DNA from: Candidatus Nanosynbacter featherlites
GTDB taxonomy: Bacteria; Patescibacteriota; Saccharimonadia; Saccharimonadales; Saccharimonadaceae
Assembly (NCBI RefSeq): GCF_005697565.1
Contig: NZ_CP040004.1
Location: 682,001 to 746,000, forward strand
Reading direction: 5' to 3'
DNA length: 64,000 nucleotides
Position numbers and translations under genes: made by a program. Shown piece by piece: positions 53,332-62,671 of the stretch; position 1 is the first letter of the stretch, and the number at the start of each line of letters is the position of its first letter. The notes under the pieces were generated by a model. That model was not told the DNA's origin, did no database searches, and saw nothing but the letters and a program-made list of their open reading frames with translations.

Positions 53332-55408
53332 AATGCTCCCTCATGTCAAATTCAGCTTGCTTGCCCTTGTTCCACTGGGACGTCGGACGCAAGAAACCAA
53401 CCACGCGTGAGTAAATTTCAGTCGTTTCATTACAGCTTGGACAGGTTGGATGCTCACCAACCAAATAACCGTGATTCTTACAAATGCTGAAGCTTGGGCT
53501 GAAGGTGAAGTATGGCAGTTTGTAGTTTTCACAAATCGTTTTGACCAGTTTTTTCAGCGTCTGCGGATCATCCATGCGTTCACCCAGGAAGAAGTGAATC
53601 ACTGTACCGCCCGTGTACTTAGTCTGCAAATTATCCTGCAAATCCATCAGTTCAAACAGGTCGTCAGTGTAGTTGACCGGCAAGTGGCTGGAGTTGGTGT
53701 AGAACGGATGTTTAACTTCCGCACCCAAACCATTGGCAAAGTGCGCTTGGTCAGGGAAGCTAGCCTTGTCGAGCTGCGCCAAGCGGTAGGTTGTACCCTC
53801 AGCTGGCGTTGCTTCTAGATTGTAGTTGTTGCCCGTTTCTTTCTGGTATTTCACCAAGCGGTCGCGCATAAAGTCAAGCGTTTTCTCGGCAAACGCCTGA
53901 CCCTTTTCCGTGCCAATGTCAACACCCAGCAAGTTCAACGCCGCTTCGTTAGTGCCAATCAAACCGATGGTTGAAAAGTGATTTTTCCAGTATTGGTTAA
54001 ATCGCTGCTTAATGTTGCGCAAGTAAAACTTAGTGTACGGATAAAGGTTAGCGTCAGTCAATCGCTCCAGGACCTTGCGCTTAGTCTCCAGACTATCTTT
54101 TGCCATATCCATGAGTTCGCCTAGGCCCTTGAAGAACTCTTTCTCATTCTTTGACTTCAGCGCCAAACGTGGCAAGTTGATCGTCACCACACCAACTGAA
54201 CCAGTCATTGGGTTTGAGCCGAACAGTCCACCGCCGCGATATTCCAGCTGGCGATTATCGATGCGCAGGCGACAGCACATCGAGCGCGCGTCCTCTGGAT
54301 CCATGTCAGAATTGATGAAGTTTGAGAAGTATGGAATGCCGTATTTAGCACTGGCCTCCCACAGGCTTTCAATCACTGGATTATCCCAGTTGAAATCCTT
54401 GGTGATATTAACCGTTGGGATTGGGAAGGTAAAGACTCGGCCGTTAGCATCACCCTCAGACAACACCTCTAGCAGCGCCTTATTCAGCATATTCATCTCT
54501 TCTTGATATTCGCCGTAAGTAGTGTCCTGCATTTCACCACCGATGATCACTGGATTGTCAGCCATGTGCTTTGGACACTCGAGATCAAGCGTAATATTGG
54601 TAAACGGTGTTTGGAAACCAACTCGTGTTGGCACATTGACGTTAAAGACGAATTCTTGCAGCGCCTGCTTCACCTCGTCGTAGTTCAATTTATCAGCGCG
54701 AATAAATGGCGCCAGCAGTGTATCAAAATCAGAGAATGCCTGAGCACCAGCTGCCTCACCCTGCAAGGTGTAGAAGAAGTTTACCACCTGGCCCAAGGCT
54801 GAGCGGAAATGCTTGGCTGGCTTGGAGGCCACCTTTCCAGCAACACCCGTAAAGCCTTCTTGCAACAGATCAGTCAAGTCCCAACCAACACAATACACAC
54901 TGAGGAGATTTAGGTCGTGAATATGCAAATCACCCTCTTTGTGTGCCTGACCAATCCTTGATGTGTAAATTTTGTCCAGCCAGTAAGTCTTCGTAACTTC
55001 CGCCGATACGTAATTATTCAACCCCTGTAGGCTGTAGCCCATGTTGGAGTTCTCATTCACCTTCCAGTCCAGGTTACCAATATATTGATCGATTAAATCA
55101 ACATGCGCGTTAGATGTAATTTCGCGCAATTTTTTGTGCTGGTCACGGTAGATGATGTAGGCCTTGGCGGTCTTCTTAAACTTAGAATCAATCAGTGCAT
55201 CTTCGACAATGTCTTGGATATCTTCGACGCCCGGTAATTGTTTTTGGTTGCGAGCTTCCAGTACCGCCAATACTTTTTCGGTCAGTTCCTTGGCTGTTTT
55301 TTTGTCAAATTCGCCAGTCTCCAAGCCCGCTTTTTCAATGGCTTTTTCGATTTTTTTGCGATCAAATTTGACGGTGCGACCATCACGTTTTTTGATTGAT
55401 TTGTACAT
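53279..55408 (-). CDS. nrdD: Anaerobic (class III) ribonucleoside-triphosphate reductase
   Basis: 709 residues: ATP-cone at 1-90, then the glycyl-radical barrel. Near the C-terminus a CKNHG...CPSC zinc site is followed by the radical loop RVVGFLRPTSQWNKGK. Its Cys-to-Val change (RVVGF versus RVCGY) is within family variation. It makes dNTPs without oxygen. Two NrdR boxes precede it. AAGGAGG lies close to the ATG. Confidence 0.95.
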   Translation of the reverse strand: MYKSIKKRDGRTVKFDRKKIEKAIEKAGLETGEFDKKTAKELTEKVLAVLEARNQKQLPGVEDIQDIVEDALIDSKFKKTAKAYIIYRDQHKKLREITSNAHVDLIDQYIGNLDWKVNENSNMGYSLQGLNNYVSAEVTKTYWLDKIYTSRIGQAHKEGDLHIHDLNLLSVYCVGWDLTDLLQEGFTGVAGKVASKPAKHFRSALGQVVNFFYTLQGEAAGAQAFSDFDTLLAPFIRADKLNYDEVKQALQEFVFNVNVPTRVGFQTPFTNITLDLECPKHMADNPVIIGGEMQDTTYGEYQEEMNMLNKALLEVLSEGDANGRVFTFPIPTVNITKDFNWDNPVIESLWEASAKYGIPYFSNFINSDMDPEDARSMCCRLRIDNRQLEYRGGGLFGSNPMTGSVGVVTINLPRLALKSKNEKEFFKGLGELMDMAKDSLETKRKVLERLTDANLYPYTKFYLRNIKQRFNQYWKNHFSTIGLIGTNEAALNLLGVDIGTEKGQAFAEKTLDFMRDRLVKYQKETGNNYNLEATPAEGTTYRLAQLDKASFPDQAHFANGLGAEVKHPFYTNSSHLPVNYTDDLFELMDLQDNLQTKYTGGTVIHFFLGERMDDPQTLKKLVKTICENYKLPYFTFSPSFSICKNHGYLVGEHPTCPSCNETTEIYSRVVGFLRPTSQWNKGKQAEFDMREHYDDAAEHQRVNTVAVPA

Positions 55409-55493
55409 ACCCCTCCTTATTATGACAACAACAAACAGACCCCAACCTCCCCAAGGGGTGCGTGTTGCAAAAAACGTTATTTATTTTCTAAAA

Positions 55494-55509
55494 ACACCAT
55501 ATATAGTGC
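55494..55509. promoter_or_regulatory. NrdR box, promoter-proximal
   Basis: ACACCATATATAGTGC fits the NrdR consensus ACACWATATATWGTGT closely. The second box starts 32 bp further, three helical turns. Confidence 0.7.
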
Positions 55510-55525
55510 TTAATATAGAATATAC

Positions 55526-55541
55526 ACGCGATATATAGCGT
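55526..55541. promoter_or_regulatory. NrdR box, distal
   Basis: ACGCGATATATAGCGT keeps the palindromic ATATAT core. The pair at 32-bp spacing is the typical NrdR arrangement and implies ATP/dATP-dependent repression of nrdDG. Confidence 0.65.
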
Positions 55542-55567
55542 CTGTCAACGAAAATACATTGTATTAT

Positions 55568-56107
55568 TTACATGTGAGACGCGGAAGATGTTGTTCCCTC
55601 TGATGATGCCAAAACGTCGCGGTGAATCATATCAATAATTTCTGCCTGAACCAGCTTCTCGCCAATTCGCTACTCACCTGGCACACCTAAAATATCTTGG
55701 TCTTTCCACCACTGGCGCATTTCCGATTCGCCAAATTCATGAGCGTTTGGCTTCGTGGCGTGGCGGCGCACCGTTTCCTTAAACGATACGTCAAAATAAT
55801 AAATCAATTTTTCGCCCTGAAAATCATTCAGCAGCTGGTGCAGCATCGTGCCGTATCTTTTATTGCTCAAAATACCTTCCAAAATCACCGCATAACCAAC
55901 GTTATTGCCGTACATGCATAGATCGTAAATCAGCTGAATCGCCGGGTTGCTTTCACTATCTTTCACGCGAAGCATTTCCCGCCGCACCATATCCTGCGAC
56001 ACCAGCATCGCGCCGTAGCCTAGTTGACGCTGGAGTAGGCGCGCCGTGCTGGTTTTACCACAGCCAGAATTACCGCGGAGAATGATTAGCGGATGAGAAG
56101 TAATCAC
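55568..56107 (-). pseudogene. P-loop kinase (zeta-toxin-like) interrupted by an amber codon
   Basis: Walker A is GNSGCGKT near residue 13 (start GTG 56107, overlapping the previous stop as GTGA). The open frame ends at TAG 55670-55672 after ILGVPGE, about 145 codons. The same frame then continues for 33 more codons with protein-like sequence (RIGEKLVQAEIIDMIHRDVL) to TAA 55568. Related kinases run on past this point, so the TAG probably truncates the last helix. It could still be functional, or read through. Confidence 0.6.
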
Positions 56108-57114
56108 GTGCACTCCAGCAAATCATAAGCGGTGGCCGCTGACAGCGCCTGCATTTGACGAAGAGTATCGCCCGGCTGGAGCGGCGGTTTGAGGCTGCGG
56201 ATGAGATAAAAACCGACAAATGCCGCTAACATCTCCACATTAAGTTCGTCTAGCCATGGTGTTACATCCTGACCATGCCGCGCCATGTCGACCAGAAACT
56301 CCGTCGCCCCAGACCTTCGCGGTGCATAGGAAGCCCAATTCCAATCAACTAATTTCAACTCACCAGTTTGCATATGAAATGCTAAATTATCACTGCGAAG
56401 ATCAGAATGGTTAAAGCAATCTTCTGGCTGTTTGGCAAATTGTTTAGTACGTACCGAAATATCTGCTAATTCATCACTCCTGCTCAGTAACTCCATCATC
56501 TTCTGGCAGCACCGCTGATTGGCTTCTGATTGCTCCGGTAATAATGTTCGGTAGTTATCAATTAGCTGACGGCGAATATCAGCCTCGGCAATAATCTGGT
56601 CAATGCCGTCATCCAAGCCAAGCTCCGCCGCTACAAATGGTTGCAACTGCAGTTCCTCAATCACCTTATATGGTAGCTCTGTTTGTTCCAGTTCACGAGC
56701 CGCCGTCACCACCGCTGAAATATACCGCTTGGCCACAGATTTTTCCGCTGGCGGCCGCCACAACCAGCCGTCAGCTGACGCATAACTGGTTGTCATCAGC
56801 ACATATCCATCACCAGCCAGCGTAGTCCAGTCAGCCACATATTGCGGGTGAAGTTTCTGTAATAACCGCGTCACTTCATAGTCTTTTTTCAGCCAAGCCA
56901 ATTCCCGCTCGCCGTCGTCCGGCAGTAAATCAACATCAACCTCTTTAACAAAAATTGTCTTATCGCCCGCCGACACCAAGGCGCGGCGATTGCGCGAAAA
57001 GCCGCCGCTCACTGATGCAATTTGTAAATCAGATACATCGACACCGAGCTCCGCTGCAGCACATTGCAATGATCTGTCGGTCAGCAACTTATCAGGGCGA
57101 GGCAAGGTTTCCAT
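56104..57114 (-). CDS. Aminoglycoside phosphotransferase-like kinase (APH fold)
   Basis: 336 residues. Catalytic loop HSDLRSDN near residue 232 and metal motif KLVDWNWAS near 250 (DWN in place of DFG/DFE). A FVKEVD segment near 53 gives the ATP-binding Lys. Substrate unknown; many APH-fold proteins act on metabolites and not on drugs. The adjacent gene, coupled by GTGA, is a P-loop kinase. TGT-TATAAT lies 6 nt before the ATG. Confidence 0.78.
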   Translation of the reverse strand: METLPRPDKLLTDRSLQCAAAELGVDVSDLQIASVSGGFSRNRRALVSAGDKTIFVKEVDVDLLPDDGERELAWLKKDYEVTRLLQKLHPQYVADWTTLAGDGYVLMTTSYASADGWLWRPPAEKSVAKRYISAVVTAARELEQTELPYKVIEELQLQPFVAAELGLDDGIDQIIAEADIRRQLIDNYRTLLPEQSEANQRCCQKMMELLSRSDELADISVRTKQFAKQPEDCFNHSDLRSDNLAFHMQTGELKLVDWNWASYAPRRSGATEFLVDMARHGQDVTPWLDELNVEMLAAFVGFYLIRSLKPPLQPGDTLRQMQALSAATAYDLLECT

Positions 57115-57120
57115 ATGGAA

Positions 57121-57126
57121 ATTATA
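57121..57126 (-). promoter_or_regulatory. Extended -10 (TGT TATAAT), leaderless start of the APH-like gene
   Basis: TATAAT followed by 6 nt and the ATG at 57114. Confidence 0.6.
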
Positions 57127-57204
57127 ACATTTACCATATACCTGTTCTATTGCGCCATATAATCAAACAGATCTATGTCAGTCATATAACGTCAGTTTCC
57201 TGAA

Positions 57205-57984
57205 TTACACTCCCGTATCTCGCCGATAAAAGCCAATCGCTGCCACACCAAGCGCCGCTAAGCTCACAAAGATTAAGACTATCAATTTTCCTAGGTCTAA
57301 TCCATCCATCAAACTGCCCGGAATGTTGTAGTAATGGATCAGCGACCAAACGTCGTAATCTTTCCAGCTTTCAATCAATTTAGCAGTAATCGACAGGGCG
57401 TACATTGCTAGAAAAAGCAGGCTGCCAACGCCAACAGCCAGCCCGCGCCGGCCCGTCACCGCCTGGGTGACAAAGGTGAGACTACCAAAACTAAGGCCCA
57501 AAAGCCACAAGCTCACACAAGCCCCAGCAACATGTGTGAGATTTGGATGAAAATCAAACAGCGGACCGATGAGTGCAATGGTCGCCAACAACATCACTGG
57601 AGGAATCACCAACAATCCCGCCATCGCCAAATATTTTTGTAGTACAATCATTACGCGATTCCGCCGGCTGGCGAGCAATAGTTCGAGCGTTCCCGAATCT
57701 TCTTCTCGACCAATTACCCCAGCGCCGAAAATAATCGCTGTAATCACCACGCCGACCATCGCCACCAGTGGAAACAGCTCAATACTCAGCCAACCTTCTG
57801 GCGTGGTACCAATCGCCAAATCGCCAACCACCGCTTTCATCCCAGCCGGCATCATGTCGATGAACGGACTTAGTTGATCGCTAAATTTATTGAACAACGC
57901 TGAAAACAATACTGCCACAACGCTAATGCCAACACCCAAAAACAGCGGCAATCTGTAATTTTGCCGTACCGTCTGCCACATCAT
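57205..57984 (-). CDS. ABC-2 type transporter permease
   Basis: 259 residues with about six membrane helices. The segment GREEDSGTLELLLASRRNR between helices 2 and 3 is the ABC-2 coupling region. It overlaps the ATPase stop by 4 nt (ATGA). Exporter; substrate unknown. Confidence 0.85.
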   Translation of the reverse strand: MMWQTVRQNYRLPLFLGVGISVVAVLFSALFNKFSDQLSPFIDMMPAGMKAVVGDLAIGTTPEGWLSIELFPLVAMVGVVITAIIFGAGVIGREEDSGTLELLLASRRNRVMIVLQKYLAMAGLLVIPPVMLLATIALIGPLFDFHPNLTHVAGACVSLWLLGLSFGSLTFVTQAVTGRRGLAVGVGSLLFLAMYALSITAKLIESWKDYDVWSLIHYYNIPGSLMDGLDLGKLIVLIFVSLAALGVAAIGFYRRDTGV

Positions 57985-58886
57985 CGCTTTACCTCCTCGC
58001 CTTCATAATACCGCATGAATAATTCTTCCAATTCTAGTTCTGATTCGCGCAGGACTTTTGGTTTATGTTCGGCGATGAATGAAACAAACTCTGCCGCGTC
58101 ACCTTTGACAGTGAATTCGTATTCGTCACCGCGGCGTTGAACATCGGTGATGGATGGCAGTTTTCTGGCTGCCGCCAGGGACGGTTTTTTAGCAAAGGTC
58201 ACAATGTAGCGGTGAGTCGCCAGATGTTTCATGGTCGCGATAGGTTCAATAGCAATCAATTTTCCATCACGAATAAAGCCAGCGCGGTGGCAAATTTTTT
58301 GCACTTCAGTCAGATCGTGGCTACTGACAAATACCGTCGCGCCTTGCTCGGAAACTTCGCGCACCAAATCGTAAAACACTTGTTTCATCAGCGGATCCAA
58401 CCCGCTGGTCGGTTCGTCCAAAATCAGCAATTTTGGTCGGTGCATAAAGGCCTGAATTAGACCAATTTTCTGGCGATTACCCTTGGAAAGCTGGCGGATC
58501 GGTCGATCCAGTACCGCCTCAAAACGCTCAGCCAGCTCATCAACATACTTCCAATCAACCTTCCGACCTATCCGCGCCAAAAACTTTAGCAATTTTCGGC
58601 CAGTCATATTTTCATATAGCGCAATATCGCCCGCCAGATAACCAACCTGATCATGAAGCACCGTTCGTTCCTCGACACTCTGTCCGCCCAGCAACTCTAC
58701 CCAGCCATCCGTCGGCCTCAAGAAATCCATCACCGACCGAATCGTTGTACTTTTACCCGCACCATTCGGCCCGAGAGAACCAAATACTTCACCTTCGTAT
58801 AGCTCCAACGACACATTGTTGACTGCTAGTTTGCGGCCAAAGCGCTTGGTAAGTCCGTGTAATATCAGCGGTGAAGTATCACTCAT
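57981..58886 (-). CDS. ABC transporter ATP-binding protein
   Basis: 301 residues: Walker A GPNGAGKS, Walker B LLILDEPTSGLD, H-loop VSSHD. The signature LSKGNRQK departs from LSGGQ as in some ABC-2 ATPases. The C-terminal ~80-residue extension is usual for BcrA-like exporters. The gene has an AAAGGAG site and a leader of about 35 nt from a GATATACTG box. Confidence 0.9.
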   Translation of the reverse strand: MSDTSPLILHGLTKRFGRKLAVNNVSLELYEGEVFGSLGPNGAGKSTTIRSVMDFLRPTDGWVELLGGQSVEERTVLHDQVGYLAGDIALYENMTGRKLLKFLARIGRKVDWKYVDELAERFEAVLDRPIRQLSKGNRQKIGLIQAFMHRPKLLILDEPTSGLDPLMKQVFYDLVREVSEQGATVFVSSHDLTEVQKICHRAGFIRDGKLIAIEPIATMKHLATHRYIVTFAKKPSLAAARKLPSITDVQRRGDEYEFTVKGDAAEFVSFIAEHKPKVLRESELELEELFMRYYEGEEVKR

Positions 58887-59001
58887 AACGACTCCTTTTA
58901 GTTATTATTTGCTATGGTTTCAGTATATCGCATAGTAGGAATTTACACCACCAAACCAAAACTTAACTTTTATTAATTGTAAGCGATCAACTGGTCAACT
59001 A

Positions 59002-59970
59002 TCAGAAATGTAAGCTGAAGGTAGAGCCCTGACCCGCTTCGCTTTTAACGCTCAATTGATAACCGTTCTTATCAGCCACCGCCTTGGCGATAGCCAGCCC
59101 GAGACCATAGCCCGAGTTTTGCCCGCGAGTGCGAGCTTCATCGCTACGATAAAATCTGTCAAAAATTTTCGCCTGGTCTTTTTTTGCAATGCCAATCCCC
59201 TGGTCGACAACCGACAGGGCTCGTCCGTCCAGCCGAATTATGACAGTGCTGTCTGGTGACGAATATTTGATGGCGTTATCAATCAGTGTGCCTAAAATTT
59301 GCGTCACCGCCGTGACCGCTACTGTGTGTGTTATTGATGCCACTTGCATATCCAGTGCCACTCGTTTCTTGTCAGCTGCCGGCTGGTAGCGATCAACTGT
59401 GTCGCGGACAAGCTCGGCCATATCGACTGCCCGTTTTTCAATCTGCTGATTATTAACCTGGGTAAGTTGCAACAAATTATCCGTCAGTGTGCGCAATTGT
59501 TCAACCTCGTCAATGTTGCGCTGAAACACCACTCTCGCCCTGTCGTCATCCAGCGTTTTTTTGCGCAGCGCCACTTCGTTGGTGGTCATCAATGCTGTCA
59601 ATGGCGTCCGCAGTTCATGGCTGGCATCCGACACAAACTGCGCTTGCTGCTCAATCGACCGCTCAATTGGTGCCAATGTCCGACGTGCCAATAGCAGACT
59701 CAGCCAATAACCGACCAGCAACATCACGCCATTGAGTACCACCAGCGACATAATCACCGACCCGCGCGTCTCGCGGTTGCGTTGCTCCAGGCGGCGACTA
59801 AACTGACGTTCAATAAGCTCTGGCGGTTGCTGAGCATGTTCACCCGGCGGTAATGGACGATTTAATTGCACGGAGGTGATAGCATAAATAATCACACTAA
59901 AGGCCAGCGACAACGTCATGATCACCGCTAAATAACTCAATGCCAACCGCCTGACGCGCTGCTGTTTCAT
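59002..59970 (-). CDS. Sensor histidine kinase
   Basis: 322 residues: helix 1 (10-33), short extracytoplasmic loop, helix 2 (72-94), no obvious HAMP. HisKA has the phospho-acceptor H118 in SDASHELRTPL. The ATPase has N, G1 (DQGIG) and G2 (GYGLGLAI) boxes. It pairs with the response regulator, whose stop it overlaps (ATGA). Confidence 0.92.
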   Translation of the reverse strand: MKQQRVRRLALSYLAVIMTLSLAFSVIIYAITSVQLNRPLPPGEHAQQPPELIERQFSRRLEQRNRETRGSVIMSLVVLNGVMLLVGYWLSLLLARRTLAPIERSIEQQAQFVSDASHELRTPLTALMTTNEVALRKKTLDDDRARVVFQRNIDEVEQLRTLTDNLLQLTQVNNQQIEKRAVDMAELVRDTVDRYQPAADKKRVALDMQVASITHTVAVTAVTQILGTLIDNAIKYSSPDSTVIIRLDGRALSVVDQGIGIAKKDQAKIFDRFYRSDEARTRGQNSGYGLGLAIAKAVADKNGYQLSVKSEAGQGSTFSLHF

Positions 59971-60641
59971 GATTTATCCTCCAGTTTGTAGCCAAAGCCC
60001 GGGACGGTGTGAATCAATTTTGAGTCAAATGGTTTATCGATTTTGCGCCGCAAAAACATGATGAATAATTCAACATTGTTCGGCAAGACATCGGCATCAA
60101 AATCCCACACGTGCGAGATGATTTGCTCTTTGGACAAAACCTTGCCAGCGTTACGCATCAGATATTCCAAGACAGCATATTCTTTGGTGGTTAGGCTAAT
60201 TTCCTGATTCGCCCGCGTCACTTTTTTCAAGCTCGGATCAAGCGTCAAATCACCAACTCGCAAGACTTCTTCCAGCTTCTCATTCGGACGACGCAGCAAA
60301 GCACGAAGACGCGCCAATAACACCTCAAAACTAAACGGCTTCGCCAAATAATCGTCAGCGCCCACGTCCAAGCCTTCGACAATATCCCGCTCGGCATCAC
60401 GTGCTGTCAACATCAAAATCGGCGTCTGATTACCATCTTTGCGCAGCACCCGGCACACTTCATAGCCATTCATTTCCGGCAGCATCACATCAAGAATAAT
60501 CACATCGTACTCGTCCGCCGTCGCCGTCCGGTAACCCTCGTCACCGTCATGTGCTACATCAACTGCATAGGCTTCGTCTTCCAAGCCTTCCTTCAGCGAC
60601 TGGGCGATCGCCACGTCATCTTCTACTAGTAAAATCCGCAT
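59967..60641 (-). CDS. OmpR-family response regulator
   Basis: 224 residues. Receiver with D51 in VIILDVMLPE, the acidic pair ED near residues 7-8 and K near 101 (LAKPF). C-terminal winged helix ending GFGYKLE. Three nt separate it from the DUF1697 stop. Targets are unknown; the adjacent ABC-2 exporter (57205-58886) is a candidate. Confidence 0.94.
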   Translation of the reverse strand: MRILLVEDDVAIAQSLKEGLEDEAYAVDVAHDGDEGYRTATADEYDVIILDVMLPEMNGYEVCRVLRKDGNQTPILMLTARDAERDIVEGLDVGADDYLAKPFSFEVLLARLRALLRRPNEKLEEVLRVGDLTLDPSLKKVTRANQEISLTTKEYAVLEYLMRNAGKVLSKEQIISHVWDFDADVLPNNVELFIMFLRRKIDKPFDSKLIHTVPGFGYKLEDKS

Positions 60642-60644
60642 GCC

Positions 60645-61178
60645 CTACCCCAGCATCTTTCCTAACATATCAAATGTTCGTCCATTGCGAATAGTAATCA
60701 GCGGGTAAAACTTTTCTTTCATCAGTAGCTTGTGATATGACGTACGCAAAAATTCTTTCTCACTATATTTACCCCAAAATACCGCCTTTTTGCCAAAATG
60801 AACAACCTCATCATGAAGTGGCATTTGACCAATCCGCTCCTTGATATACTCAGGATCAACGTCATCGGTATAGAACAACACGTCGGTCCGTGCCAGAGGC
60901 TGGTGCCACCATTCTGGCAGACCAGATACTTCGCCTAAATACTCTTCTTTCGTCAGAATGACGTGTTTGATGATAAACGGAAAACGCCCTAACATGACAG
61001 CAATATTCTCTTTGACTGTCGTCAGGTCATCATCAGTATCAAATATGGCATTACCGCTATTAATGTAAGTGACGACATGCTGATACCCCAAATCTTCGAG
61101 ACTCGCCGTGAGGTCTTTCATGGAGACTTTGTTTTTACCGCCGACATTGATGCCCCGGAGCAACAGGATATATCTCAT
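60645..61178 (-). CDS. DUF1697 family protein
   Basis: 177 residues. RYILLLRGINVGGKNKVSM at the N-terminus is the DUF1697 hallmark. The start at 61178 is supported by TATACT 7 nt upstream, a box that overlaps the stop codon of the preceding HTH gene. The earlier ATG of the frame lies inside that gene. Function unknown. Confidence 0.88.
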   Translation of the reverse strand: MRYILLLRGINVGGKNKVSMKDLTASLEDLGYQHVVTYINSGNAIFDTDDDLTTVKENIAVMLGRFPFIIKHVILTKEEYLGEVSGLPEWWHQPLARTDVLFYTDDVDPEYIKERIGQMPLHDEVVHFGKKAVFWGKYSEKEFLRTSYHKLLMKEKFYPLITIRNGRTFDMLGKMLG

Positions 61179-61183
61179 ATTCT

Positions 61184-61456
61184 TTAGTATACTATCGCCT
61201 GCGCCTCCGGCCAAATTCGCTGCACCAGTCGTTTACCGCGCGTGGTTGGTCGCACCCAGGCGTCGCCATAGGCTTGGTCGATCGCCATCAAACCTTTATG
61301 CCGCAAGTCCGCCAGCACATTCATCGCCGTTCGACGTGGCATGCCCATTTGCGCTGCCAGCGTGGCTGCATCATCGCCGCCATCTTCGTAGACTTGTTGC
61401 AATACCAGCGCCTCGTTGGTAGTTAAACTAATTTCGTTTGCGTATGCCTTATTCAT
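61184..61456 (-). CDS. Small winged-helix DNA-binding protein
   Basis: 90 residues. A MarR/ArsR-like helix-turn-helix spans the middle (LAAQMGMPRRTAMNVLADL), followed by a wing with VRPTTRGK. The start ATG 61456 has AAAGG six nt before it. It precedes DUF1697 and the two-component genes on the same strand and may regulate that group. Confidence 0.75.
   Translation of the reverse strand: MNKAYANEISLTTNEALVLQQVYEDGGDDAATLAAQMGMPRRTAMNVLADLRHKGLMAIDQAYGDAWVRPTTRGKRLVQRIWPEAQAIVY
61186..61191 (-). promoter_or_regulatory. -10 box (TATACT), leaderless start of the DUF1697 gene
   Basis: TATACT overlaps the TAA of the HTH gene and lies 7 nt before the ATG at 61178. Confidence 0.5.
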
Positions 61457-61524
61457 GATCATCCTTTCTGTTAGTGATACCTTGATGATACGCTGCCAGT
61501 CTTTAAAAAAGCTGTAAACAATGA

Positions 61525-61932
61525 TTATTTGGTAGGATTGTAGAACAATGTGTCTGGCTTGCGAACCACGTGCGTTATAGTACTACTACGATTGCCGTAT
61601 TTACTCTGTAGATCAATGATGGTGACGTGCTGTTCTGTTGGTTCTGGGCCTGTTTTGAGTACCTGAACCGTGACAACGTCATTTGTTGTCGTCACGCCAT
61701 ATAAGCGCCCGGCCGACAGACGAACATTGTCTGGCGAGGGGTCTTTGACTGACTGATTAAAATAAAATCGCCACTGGGCAACACTACCAGATTTTGGTGC
61801 CGGGACGTATTCGGCACGCCGCAACCGTGGACCTTGCCTGTCGACCAGGACAAACATAGTAGCAACAGCAATAATCGCGACCGCCATCACCCATTGCCAC
61901 CGCTGAGTTCGTTTCACAAAACTAATAGACAT
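61525..61932 (-). CDS. Membrane-anchored protein after the YcgQ-like gene
   Basis: 135 residues from ATG 61932 (AAGGAG nine nt upstream); the ORF's earlier starts lie deep inside the previous gene. One helix (about 16-32) and an extracytoplasmic beta-rich domain. Not recognised. It overlaps 61922-62671 by 11 nt, so it is part of the permease operon. Confidence 0.65.
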   Translation of the reverse strand: MSISFVKRTQRWQWVMAVAIIAVATMFVLVDRQGPRLRRAEYVPAPKSGSVAQWRFYFNQSVKDPSPDNVRLSAGRLYGVTTTNDVVTVQVLKTGPEPTEQHVTIIDLQSKYGNRSSTITHVVRKPDTLFYNPTK

Positions 61933-62671
61933 ATTGGTTTTTCTCCTTATCAATCGGTCTGACATAATCAGGCGACAGGACCGTACGCTCGGTAGTGTTG
62001 GTATTTGGATTGGCGATGAACACGCCACTAGTTTCTACCCACTGATCTGGAGCAAAAGTTTTGCGCCAACCTGGGCTGTACACCGGCACGCCAATTGGGC
62101 GAGCATCCAAAGCACAACAGGTCACCACAAAACGCGAAACAAAGAAAACATTCTCATCCTTGCTGGCCGTGATAAATCCACTAACTTTGGCTGGTTTGTT
62201 TTGGTATTGTTTTGGGTCGCTGGATTGGGATAATAAGAGCGACCAATCTTTGATGGTGAAGTTGGTGTAGCTACCTCTTTCTTTGAGAATGGCCGACTCA
62301 CGAGCATCGCTGGTCGCGTTTGCCCCACTGTTCATCACCCGCTGGCTCACCGTCAAACTGGTCAACGCTGCCGGCTGTATCACCAGCAGCATGACGATTG
62401 AGATGATGATTATCACCATGGTGCCATATGGCCGATATCGTTTATGTGAGGTTTTGTGATTGTGCTTTGGTAGTGTGATGAGTGTGGCGAGAGCGAGTAA
62501 AACGCCAGTCGTTGCTAATGCCAGGGAAAATAATTCATAGCGCGGATGAATATACCATTTGAGATTTTCCTCGAAAGATAGCCATATAGTGGCAATGCTG
62601 GCAGTCAATATCAGCACAATACCACTCCATTCGTCTACCTTGTTAATCCATCTCGATACCTTAGAATACAT
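61922..62671 (-). CDS. TIGR03943 family (YcgQ/DUF1980) putative permease subunit
   Basis: 249 residues. Three membrane helices in the N-terminal half, then an extracytoplasmic domain with VVTCCALDARPIGVPVY, the conserved CC block of the family. Normally encoded next to a YcgR/DUF318 permease, as here (62661-63641, 11-nt overlap). Transport substrate uncertain. Confidence 0.88.
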   Translation of the reverse strand: MYSKVSRWINKVDEWSGIVLILTASIATIWLSFEENLKWYIHPRYELFSLALATTGVLLALATLITLPKHNHKTSHKRYRPYGTMVIIIISIVMLLVIQPAALTSLTVSQRVMNSGANATSDARESAILKERGSYTNFTIKDWSLLLSQSSDPKQYQNKPAKVSGFITASKDENVFFVSRFVVTCCALDARPIGVPVYSPGWRKTFAPDQWVETSGVFIANPNTNTTERTVLSPDYVRPIDKEKNQYVY

